64,000 bases of DNA. Origin: Megamerina dolium. Lineage: Eukaryota; Arthropoda; Insecta; Diptera; Megamerinidae. The stretch covers positions 26,218,557 to 26,282,556 of the forward strand of contig OY978527.1 of the NCBI GenBank assembly GCA_963854835.1, written 5' to 3'. Both the position numbers and the translations under genes were made by a program. Shown here piece by piece: positions 55,557 to 64,000 of the stretch. Each line of letters opens with the position of its first letter. Positions within the stretch are counted from its first letter, which is position 1. The notes under the pieces are model-generated. The model saw only the letters and a program-made list of their open reading frames with translations. It did no database searches and was not told the origin of the DNA.

Positions 55557-55796
55557 AGCAACAACTAGTGTTAGGGGGACATTTCCAAGATTTTCAGGGA
55601 GGGTTTTTAAAAAATGCTTGATCCAAATAATTTTAGTACTGGGATGGATGTAAATAATGTCAATGTAAAAAAAGGAATTGAAAATTATCGCCTCTGGAGG
55701 GGTAAAATGTTTGACCGGCTGCGTTAAAACATTGTGATTTTGATTAAAATCGCTCTCATCATTTCCAAGGTGTCCATAAACGATTAAAATATATGC
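55557..55796. other. P450 intron sequence, no gene
   Basis: Unassigned sequence between two LINE copies. Confidence 0.4.
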
Positions 55797-55888
55797 CTAG
55801 GTTAGGTTAGGTTATGCGGCCGCCCCCCAAAGGGTGGCGCACGTAGGACAAATAATTGGCCCATTGTGTCACCATGCATCGTTGATGC

Positions 55889-58800
55889 CTACCATCCTAT
55901 CTCCTCTGTTAATTGAAACCATTGGTATTTCCTAATGAATAGAGCAATGTCCCTGACATCCATGGGTGCAAGCTCAGTGGTATCTGTAAAAAAGGCACTA
56001 CCTAGTAGAGTGTGCCTTCTGCGTGCCAAGGCGGGGCATCTACAGAGGAAGTGGTGAACACTTTCCTCCTCTTCCTCGTCCTGGCAGCTGCGACAGAAAT
56101 CGTTGGCCGGTAAGCCGAGCCTTGCAGCAGGCCTACCCACAAGCCAGTGGTTTTCCTGCCCATTGACAACAGTAAACGGGTTCGTCTATTGTCAAGGGTT
56201 GGCCAGATTTTTCTAGTGGTAGCACAAGAGCTCTCGTCCCGCCATCTTCTGTTGGCAATGGTGAGATAATGTTGTGTGATAAGAACCTTGCATGTTGCAA
56301 GCGGAATTCCGGCTTGATGAGATGGATAGCTCTCTGGCAACTTAGTGCCCGATTCATCTGCCTCACAGTTCCCTGGAATGTCCCTATGCCCCGGTACCCG
56401 TTAAGAGCTGAGCGGCATTTAAGGGTAAGTGCCGATTTGGCGAACGTTCCTGCGAGAGATTTAATGGCGGCTTGACTGTCGGTGTAGATAAAAACATATT
56501 TGAAAGATATTATATTACAGCGAAGCCACGTTGCCGTTGCCTCCTTTATAGCCATTATCTCAGCTTGAAAAACACTGCAAAAGTCGGGTAATCGGAACTT
56601 GAGCTTAACGCGTAAGGAATCAGAAAAGACGCCACCTCCTACCCTACCCTCCAATTTGGAGCCATCTGTGTACAATTGTACCGATTTAACTCCAGTTTCG
56701 TTGACAATACCCCTATTCCATTCTTCCCTTGAGGGTATATGAGTTGAGAAACTATTGTCAAAGCATGGTATGGGGATGGTATAGTCGATGGCATTCGGAA
56801 TTGCAGTGCACTCCCCCAGGATACTTGAATGCCCGTATCCTGGTTGAGCCCAGCGTGAAGCTATGTTTAGCTTAATTGCTGATATAAGCGCTCTCTGCTT
56901 GCCAAATAAATCTACGGGGAGTAGATGCAATAGCGAGTAGAGTGCTTTTGACGGGGTGGTTCTTAGAGCAACTGTTGTCAACATCGCAGACGTCCTTTGA
57001 ATCTTGTCTATTAGCCGTCTGTGTACCTCCTTATTTAAGGATTCCCACCAGACTATCACACCGTAAAAAAGAATTGGTCTGACGACCGCAGAGTATAGCC
57101 ATGATACGACTGTAGGACTTATCCCCCATCTTTTACCTATGGCTTTCTTACAGTAATAGAGTGCTTCTGTTGCTTTCCTCCGTGTTTGGTTTCCAACTTA
57201 GTTTCCCATCTAAAGTTATATATACTAGTTCTCCCAATTCTAGGTAAGTTAAAAATAGGTGTTTTATGCTTTCTAGCTCAGTTTTAGCAGGGTTGATGGC
57301 CAGTTTAGAGTTTGAAGCCAATTTGGACAACATTGATAAGGCATGGTTGATCACTTCGGTCAGTGTATTTAAATATTTTCCCGATGCCACAAGTGTCACG
57401 TCATCTGCATAAGCCACCGCTTTGTATCCCGTGGCCTGTAAAAATATGAGAACTTAATTGATGGTTAAGTTCCACAAAAGAGGCGACAGAACACCCTCTT
57501 GAAGGTTGCCCTTAATCGCAAATCTACTAATGCATGAGGTACCCAATTTTGAGTTTATCACTCTTTGCTTTAGCAACAGACTAATGAATCTAATAATAGG
57601 TTCATCTACCTTAAGCATAGCAAGGGAGTTTTCGACTGATTCTGGGTTTATGTTATTGAAGGCCCCCTCAATATCTAGAAAGATGACCAAGCTATATTCT
57701 TTGCAGTGCAAAGATGTTTCGATCTTCTGCACAAGTGAGTGAAGGGCTGTCTCAACGGACTTGCCTTTGTTATATGCGTGTTGCAATGAAGAGATATTCT
57801 TAGTATTTATAGAACCCGTTAAGTGCACATCAAGTAGTCTTTCATGGGTTTTTAATAAGAAGGATGATAGACTTATAGGTCTGAAATCACTTGGCTTTTT
57901 CCGCCTTTAGGGATAAACACCATGTTAACTTGTAGCCATGTCTTGGGGACATAGCATTGCCTTAGGCATGCAGAGAAGATTACCTCCAACCAAAGTGTTA
58001 GAAGGTCCGCACACTTCTGCATGTCCGCGGATATAATACCATCAGGTTCTGGTGACTTGAATGGTTTAAAATTATTTATCGCACAATTAATCTTTGTTTT
58101 ACTGATTATTTTGTGCGGGACGTCGTAGATAATTCTACTAGGATTAACATTGGGAGTTCGGCCAGGACTGTCCTCCAAACAGCCTGGAAAATGGGTATCA
58201 ATTAGTACCCGAAGAGTTTCCAGACTTGAAGTAGTCCAATCACCATCCCCCTTCATAATGAAGCTGGGCGTAACTGGATACCGACCACCACGGAGGTCTC
58301 TTCTTTTTTGGAGTTCTTCTGATTGGACAGGACGCTACAGTAGCTTTCCTGCAAGCTTCTGTAATTTGTTCAACAGCGGCTTTAAGCTTCTCCTCATTTT
58401 GCAGGCTTGAGGGTGCCTGAGTGAGGGATTTATTCAGGGTGGGCCTATACTTATCCTAATTTGTGCGTTTCCTATTTAAAAATGGTAATGCTTTTGTGGC
58501 CTTATATCAAGGCGGAAGCTAATATACCTATGATCCGAGAAAGAGTGTTCTTTGTCAACCCTCCATTCCCTAATTAGACAGTCCGAAGAGTCATTCGTAA
58601 GGGTTATATCTAAAACCTCCTCCCTGTTGCAGGTAATAAAGGTCGGTTCTGTACCCATATTTGCGAGAGTCAAGTTAGAACTAATAATATATTCAAAAAG
58701 TGACTCACCTCGTTCGTTGTTATCTGAGCTGTCCCAGATATAATGGTGTGCGTTGGCATCGGCTCCCATCACCAGATTAGCCTCGCATTTCTCCGCCTCC

Positions 58801-59165
58801 CGAACTGCCTTCCTTATTATAGGATGAGGTGGGGGCTCAGTGTGATCGTGAGCCATGTACGCCGACATCAGCCAATATATATGGGATTGATGATCTAGCG
58901 CAATGGTCACAGTATCCTTGTCGCTGTAATCAGAGAGTAGGAATGCTTTGTAGCATTTCTTCACTAAAATACATGATCGAGGCTTACCGGCGTTTTGAGC
59001 ATAGTAGAGTCCATAATTTGCGGAGCTTAGTCCGCGCACCTTATCATCCTGGACCCACGGTTCCTGAATTAGAAAGATATCCTCCGCTTTATCGCTTAGC
59101 CGGAGGACGAGAGCAGCGGAAGCTGCTTTAAAGTGGTGCAAATTAATCTGGACCACCCTAAGCAT
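55889..59165 (-). pseudogene. LOA-like ORF2: endonuclease, RT, RNase H
   Basis: 59165-58476: endonuclease MLRVVQINLHHFKAAS, FLIQEPWV (Glu), MGADANAHHYIWDS and HSFSDHRYISF. 58256-57873 and 57828-57454: RT with FKPFKSPEPDGI, SLVIFLDIEGAFNNI (motif A) and LQEGVLSPLLWN (motif B). 57417-57148: MAYADDVTLVASG (motif C). 57059-56133: RNase H with VQLYTDGSKLEG, FQAEIMAIKEA and FIYTDSQAAIKS. 56140-55889: FCRSCQDEEEEESVHHFLCRC zinc-like motif at the end. At least four frame changes. Confidence 0.85.
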
Positions 59166-60160
59166 CTTCCTTTGCAGAGTTTAATATAGACGCCTCGGTC
59201 ACCGTTGTATCGGTGTCCTCGACGTCACAGCTTAATAGTTCGTCCTCATCCGCTGTGCTAACTTCCACATCTCGGAAGAGGTCGCCAACCATCTCAGACG
59301 TTGACAGCGTATCGCTGTCCCCGTTACACGACATGTCCTCAACCGGGGCCGAACTTACCTTCGTATCCCCTGGTTTTGGATCTACTTTTCCTGCGTCTTT
59401 TTCATAGACTTTCAGGGAGATTTGGGAGAAGCCATAGCTTATCACCCCCTTCTGTTTAGCGAGAGGTGCCAAGGATTGCTCATTTAAGATCACAACGACA
59501 TGTCTTGAGTTATCCTTGGCCTCTCCCACCTTCACAACTCTCCCATCATCTGTGGGAAGGGATGGATTTGCGAGCCGAATATGATCCAAAATTTCCTTAG
59601 GATCTGACGGCTCTGCTGGAATCCAGGCGCTTGACCTGGGTCTATTGGGGATTTGGTCCCTAGGAACGGCCTCAAGCCGAGCGTTGGGCCAAATCTCCCC
59701 AACATTCGCGATGGGTTCTCTGAAGAGATCTGCCGATCGCTGGTCCGCGCAGGACATCAGTTTGATGCGTCCTTGATGCCATCCGGCATCTCTGCAGCGA
59801 ACGACCGGGCCAGGGTTCCTCGCAAGGATATCCCTGTATATCCTAAGGAGACTAATCTCCACCAGGCGCCATTGCCCGAATGGCAGTGCTCCATCTTCAT
59901 GGTTCCTATCAATGACGGCAAGGATAAGGTGGTCCTTTGCCACGTCACTGAAGGAACGCGATTGGATGTTGAATGTGGCCGAAGCCGAAGTTTTCGCCTT
60001 TTTTGGCTTAGCTGCGAGCGTTGCCGTTTGGACGCAAGTCCAGAAGAACGTGCATTTTCGCGTTCAGCGATTATGCTTTTGACCACTCCAGAGATTCTTT
60101 TTCTCGCTCTGAGAGTTCTGTTACCGGGATGCCACCGAGCTTTTCAGTAATATATGCCTA
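59158..60160 (-). pseudogene. LOA-like ORF1
   Basis: Upstream piece from about 60160: EKLGGIPVTELSEREKESLE; a shift leads to ARKRISGVVKSIIAERENARSS; another shift near 59960 leads to the main frame 59943-59158 with PFGQWRLVEISLLRIYRDIL, VVRCRDAGWHQGRIKLMSC and WPNARLEAVPRDQIPNRPRS, the ORF1 core seen in LOA-type elements, then a repeat of the same fold and an acidic tail. No CCHC knuckles. The frame ends in KEDA, inside the start of ORF2. Confidence 0.72.
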
Positions 60161-60164
60161 TCTC

Positions 60165-60398
60165 TCACTTATTTTTCTTTTCAGCCCAATATTTTAATTT
60201 TTCATCTTTAAACACCTGTAAACCGAAAAAAATCCTTTTATCTGCCGAGGCATCGCCTGTTGCGAGATATAATGTAATGCCGCCTCCAAATAATTTTGCC
60301 TTTCCATCAGTGTCCAGACAGAACAATTCAAAAGGTAGAGTTAGTCGATCTGGGTTTTGAGGGGTTTCTATGTGAAGCTTGTGTGCTCCACAGTTCAA
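60165..60398 (-). CDS. Unrecognised 77-codon open frame at the LINE 5' boundary
   Basis: Minus frame with coding-like composition (LPFELFCLDTDGKAKLFGGG, then DASADKRIFFGLQVFKDEKL, ending YWAEKKNK). It lies just outside, or at the start of, the LOA-like LINE. It could be an extra 5' segment of the LINE or another element. No family recognised and no splice logic with the P450. Confidence 0.35.
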   Translation of the reverse strand: MNCGAHKLHIETPQNPDRLTLPFELFCLDTDGKAKLFGGGITLYLATGDASADKRIFFGLQVFKDEKLKYWAEKKNK

Positions 60399-61470
60399 GC
60401 TTTACGTAAGAAGACAATTTTCTTGAAACAATGCTTTCGGATAAAAAACCTATTACTTGTTTAAAGTCGTAAAACAAATGGGACTTTAGCGTTTGGTAGT
60501 GTTTTACAACCGGAGGTGGCTATATTATAAATTGGATTCTATATGGTATTTGCGCTCTATTTTTTCCGAAATCGTTCTTTCAGCAAAAATTGCCTCTTTA
60601 ATACAATACATATACTCACGATTGAAAAGTTGTGGTGACATTAACATTTACTTTATTTGTCCTATCTGATAAATTTGCACCCATTGCGACTTCTATAATT
60701 CGAGTATAAAAATAATTATATTTTATTATGTAATTCAAAATTTAAGTAATTACTTACGTATTGAAGTATTCAATGTATGCTCCTGTAAAATTGGAAAATG
60801 TCGATCTTATCACTTTTTGGAAACGTGTCAAATGTATCCAATAAGATATTTGTGTTTTGACTGAAAACTTGCATATAGCTAAGTCCAAATGCTGGATGCA
60901 GTAATTTACGATATTCACTCCATTTTGGATCTATGTACAAATTGTATATATGTATGTATCTAACGAGTTGCAAAAAAATAATTTTTTCCATACTATTTAG
61001 GCTTAATAATCCATTTCCGATAATATCTATGGATAATCGATAGAAAAATGATTTATTTATACAATGAACCGATGTGAAAATATCCTGTATTATTTGGGGT
61101 TCAGTTACAATAACATATGGCAGAGGGCCCAACCATTTCAATAGCAGTGTAGCTTGTTTTTGTTCTATTGCTTCAAATGTTTTCAATATATATATAACAT
61201 TTTTATTATTTTTTTTCCAAATGAAATTGTTCATATTAACTAAATAGTACCGGTTACTCTCGAAAATGATATCATTACCCAAATAATGGGTATCCGATTG
61301 GTCCAGGTATTTGATACATTAATTTATAGTATCTTCGACGACTCCACATAAAGTAAATATAAGTACAAATATGGAACGATTAGCAAACTTGAAGTAAATA
61401 TCATTTTGAATATTTTCCAATAAGCATTTGATAAATGAATGCATGTATTAATGGTATTATGTATAGTGTG

Positions 61471-61478
61471 TTTAAATA
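61471..61478 (-). promoter_or_regulatory. TATA-like box of the P450 pseudogene
   Basis: TATTTAAA on the minus strand, about 70 bp upstream of the start codon, comparable in place to the TATA box of the P450 at 3.6 kb. Confidence 0.35.
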
Positions 61479-63263
61479 GGCTGAGATTATTCAATTTTCA
61501 ATAACTTATTTATATAGGGAAATCGTTATAAATATTGTAAATTGTTCTTGTAATCAGTAAGACAATTAGATATTGTGCAAAAAAATCACTCAATACTTGT
61601 TATGGTATAACTACAATAACCTATTAATAGACTTATATAATGTATGTATGTCGTTTCAAAAAATACCGTTAAATACAATCCACGTCTAATTGATAACGGC
61701 ACTAGTTAACAAATACATCGTTTATTGAGTTAACTACTTTGCAAAATGTAATCAGTGATGTGATTACGCTTCAGAGATGTAAAAGAATTGAATTATTACG
61801 GAATTCACTTGTGAAATTTAAAATATTCATTTTCCATTTTGACATGACTAAAGTAACAGAAATAATACAACAATATTCAAATACTGTTGTCAAGGCAATA
61901 TCAATTTTTAGAATTTAAAGAACCATATTGCAAAAACCCATGGTTTCGGTGTGGGAAGAGTGTATGTTATAAATGAAATATCCATGCTTATGGGAAATTG
62001 GTGGAATAGTTCAAGAATCACGTTGTTGAAGAATTCGTTGAGGAGCTCAAAGCAAATATACATAATTTATCAAATAGATGCAGGAATTTTTGTTTATATA
62101 TAAAAAATTTTTTGGTTAAACCATAGCAAATTTTCATAAAGGAAAAGGGAATCATTGGCACAACTAACGATGCTCCTACTAAAACGGTGGACATATTAAA
62201 ATAAACAATGTTGAAATGTTAAAGGAAGAAAGTATTCTATGTAAGTAGAAGTCAAAATTTTTTGAATTCGTCTTTTTTATTATGTACTAATTGCAATTTT
62301 TTTTCCAATATTCGATATGCCGTCAACCGAATTATCAAACCACCAAAGCTGTCATAATCACCAATGCACTTAATCAATTTTATTTCATGTTTTTCTATAT
62401 ACTTAGTATATATTATATATTATGCATGTTTCTGATATTATATGGCGCAGCCAAGAGGAATCTAATCGGTTCGCTAATCGGACAGCTTGTGACGTCACAG
62501 TAGTTCCAAGTGTTGCATTATTCATTCGTTATTTCGCATTGTTTACATTTTTCTTTTCAATTTGTTCGCCATTTTGTCATCCTCTCTAATGGACGCAATC
62601 TTATTTGCTATCATTCTGGGAGGATATCTATAATTTAAGCATGTAGTACTGTTTTAGTACACCCTTATCATGTATTTTTCCAATAAAAGAGGAGTTTTAG
62701 TTTTAGTTAATATCTTTAACATTAATTGTAATAACAAATATAGTACATTCCTATAGATTTTCCAAAAAAAGCATTGTTAACTTATTAATAGGTAAGACAC
62801 GATAAAACAAACTCGAGCCCACTTTGGAAAATAGTGTGTAATTTTGTCTTATATTGACGTCCACTATTGAATGCATTCCTGATCATCAGTTAATTGTGAG
62901 ATAGGGATAAAAGTACATTAACGCGTAATCGAAAGCAAGAACAAAAAATAAGTGGACAATTGGTGAATAGCCCTTCAGCTTCCTATAAGGCGATGACAGC
63001 GGGGTAAAATTTCTTCAAAATATTTTTTCGAAACACATTACACTCTATCCCTACTTCTTCGATGAGTTCCCTTCGAAAACTGACGCTTCATCAACATTGC
63101 TTATTAATAACCTCAGATTACCTCTAGAGGGCTAAAGTGTCTATACGATCCGTATTCAATTTTTCTGTCAAATATTTTCCATCAATGTACTTTTATCCCA
63201 TCTCCATTGCTAAGGGGCTCTCCTGCAGTCAGTTTTATAATTACTAATATTTTTCTGCTTCTT
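61479..63263. other. Intergenic between the P450 pseudogene and the bHLH gene
   Basis: About 1.8 kb, AT-rich. I see no gene, transposon end or array. GTGACGTCAC at about 62490 is a perfect 10-bp palindrome (CRE-like), the only regulatory-looking word; its role is unknown. Confidence 0.45.
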
Positions 63264-63266
63264 ATT

Positions 63267-63272
63267 TTATTT
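63267..63272 (-). terminator. Polyadenylation signal candidate of the bHLH gene
   Basis: AATAAA on the minus strand, 53 bp after the stop codon. A 3' UTR this short is possible, but other signals may be used. Confidence 0.4.
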
Positions 63273-63324
63273 ATAGTTGCTTACTAATAATATCAATAAT
63301 ATCAATTTACATAGGAGATTGGAA

Positions 63325-64000
63325 TTATTTAGATACAGAAGTGCTACTAGAGGCAGAAGAAGCACTAACACAATTAACATTAGTATTATCTTTCTTTCTT
63401 TTCGCAATTTCTTGTACTGCGGTTGAAATGCCACCAACACTGCTTGAGTTCTTTCGTTTACCTGTTCTTCCACCACCATATCGTGTAGTGGATCGAGATT
63501 CTGTACAGCTCGTACTTCGTATATTTAGTATTGCCATCGTCTGAACCTCAGGTAAAAGTGGAGATGATCCAATATTTGAAGCGTTTGCTATGCATGCGGA
63601 GTGCAAACGTTGCTCCGTTTTGATTTTACGCGTCATTAATGTGCCCGGTGCTATCATTAGTAGATTATTGCAACGTGTACCGTTTTCCAAATGTTTCACG
63701 CTGCCGTTGCTATTTTTGCTACTACTCGAATTATTATTATCGCTGTACTCGCATTTCATGTGGAATTGTTTCGACGGATATGAAATACCATTTACATTAC
63801 TCGGAGTTGAGTGCGAAGAATTGATGGGTGACATTCTAGTTTCCCCATTCCTGTATGCATTAGCATGCCCGTAACTATGACCATTTATCACAGACTTGTC
63901 GTTATTATTTGGTTCTATATCTTCACCCAGCTTTTCTTCCTGTTGTTTCTGCCACTCTAGTACATTGGTTAGCAGTTTTATATATCTGATGGCCATTCGC
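63325..64000 (-). CDS. HLH3B: HLH3B/TAL1-like bHLH transcription factor, C-terminal part
   Basis: The frame enters at the right edge with R-M-A-I-R-Y-I-K-L-L-T-N-V-L-E-W-Q, the second helix of a TAL1/LYL1/HLH3B-type bHLH domain, which pairs with an E protein (Daughterless) and binds E-boxes in the nucleus. The basic region and first helix are off the window. The remaining 200 residues are low-complexity, rich in Asn and Ser (NNNNSSSSKNSNGS, SSASSSTSVSK at the end), with one Gly-Arg-Lys segment (RYGGGRTGKRK). The stop TAA is at 63325-63327. The frame is open throughout and no repeat interrupts it, unlike the P450 locus. The symbol rests on helix 2 alone; another class II bHLH of the same group is possible. 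Confidence 0.68.
   Translation of the reverse strand, partial: RMAIRYIKLLTNVLEWQKQQEEKLGEDIEPNNNDKSVINGHSYGHANAYRNGETRMSPINSSHSTPSNVNGISYPSKQFHMKCEYSDNNNSSSSKNSNGSVKHLENGTRCNNLLMIAPGTLMTRKIKTEQRLHSACIANASNIGSSPLLPEVQTMAILNIRSTSCTESRSTTRYGGGRTGKRKNSSSVGGISTAVQEIAKRKKDNTNVNCVSASSASSSTSVSK

Larger units (their letters stand above)
55797..60165 (-). mobile_element. LOA-clade LINE, nearly complete, in the P450 intron
   Basis: Minus-oriented 4.4 kb. ORF1 (about 60160-59158), ORF2 (59165-55889) with endonuclease, RT, RNase H and C-terminal Cys/His motif. ORF1 and ORF2 overlap by 8 bp. The 3' end is taken at the AACCTAACCTAACC tail (minus strand, near 55797-55815). RT plus RNase H with this ORF1 type fits LOA. 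ORF2 carries several frameshifts. The same orientation as the P450 means it lies in the sense strand of the intron. Confidence 0.85.
53913..61404 (-). pseudogene. Cytochrome P450, CYP4-clan, broken paralogue with large intron insertions
   Basis: Pieces on the minus strand: start ATG 61404 with signal anchor and WSRRRYYKLMYQIPGPIGYP (frame changes before WSRRR and at the following LFG), then KTFEAIEQ...KWLGPLPYVIVTEPQ to 60989; exon 60928-60750 starting DPKWSEYRKLLHPAFG, with a one-base loss near 60800; exon 60692-60620 (VAMGANLSDRTNKV); exon 55080-54954 (LLHDGMNTLINPWL...LLGKDKGYAQRKK); 40-bp exon 54428-54389 (DIDDESNIFVVA); exon 54324-53913 with the I-helix GFETTAATVTHT, NDTIRLMAPIPS at the K-helix (Thr for Glu: ExxR is N-D-T-I-R here) and the heme loop FIPFAKGLLTFIG. 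The heme-loop Arg and the Cys ligand are Leu and Phe. The exon between 54954 and 54428 is not found (phases do not meet) and no terminal exon follows. Introns match the P450 at 2.7-3.6 kb in phase. Confidence 0.82.

Overview
This is AT-rich animal DNA dominated by transposable elements. It most likely comes from a higher fly: the window has Tc1/mariner elements, R1-, LOA-, I-, RTE-, Jockey- and CR1-like LINEs, Ty3/gypsy LTR elements, a tRNA-derived SINE, long (TA)n arrays, a bHLH exon close to Drosophila HLH3B and two CYP4-clan P450 genes. A tephritid-like fly is a guess from this repeat mix. No CRISPR array, operon or functional RNA gene is present.

Host genes lie on the minus strand at the two sides. 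At 2680-3614 are the first four exons of a cytochrome P450. At 53913-61404 is a related P450 with the same orientation and intron phases, but with frameshifts, no heme cysteine, an exon not found and no terminal exon; I call it a pseudogene. At 63325-64000 is the last coding part of an HLH3B/TAL1-like bHLH factor that runs off the right edge.

The rest is layered mobile DNA. 1-2.1 kb: relic transposase and a decayed mariner. 4.3-5.9 kb: a Tc1-like element with an intact transposase. 6.9-9.4 kb: a mariner split by a second mariner. 10.3-12.6 kb: an I-like LINE. 14.27-27.18 kb: a nested stack in which an RTE-like LINE is split by a 7-kb gypsy element (TSD AGCG). That gypsy element is itself split by a DUF4817-type mariner (TSD TA), a deleted gypsy element encoding a Gag-integrase fusion (TSD ATAC) and a solo LTR of the same family in the opposite orientation (TSD ATAT). 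28.3-29.6 kb: a second DUF4817-type mariner. 30.7-35.7 kb: a CR1/Jockey-like LINE split by a SINE and by an element of a TATACCCTGCA-ended family, another copy of which forms a large inverted repeat. 36-38.8 kb: a Jockey LINE. 39.5-41.2 kb: a basic open frame and a pogo/Tigger relic. 41.6-46.7 kb: a full-length R1-clade LINE in a (TAA)n array. 48-53.5 kb: a Harbinger-like MITE, an RTE LINE, a deleted mariner and a second Tc1-like element. 55.8-60.2 kb: a LOA LINE inside the P450 pseudogene.

The host genes do not form a visible pathway. The window reads as a tandem P450 locus enlarged and broken by successive insertions, with target-site duplications that allow their order to be worked out.
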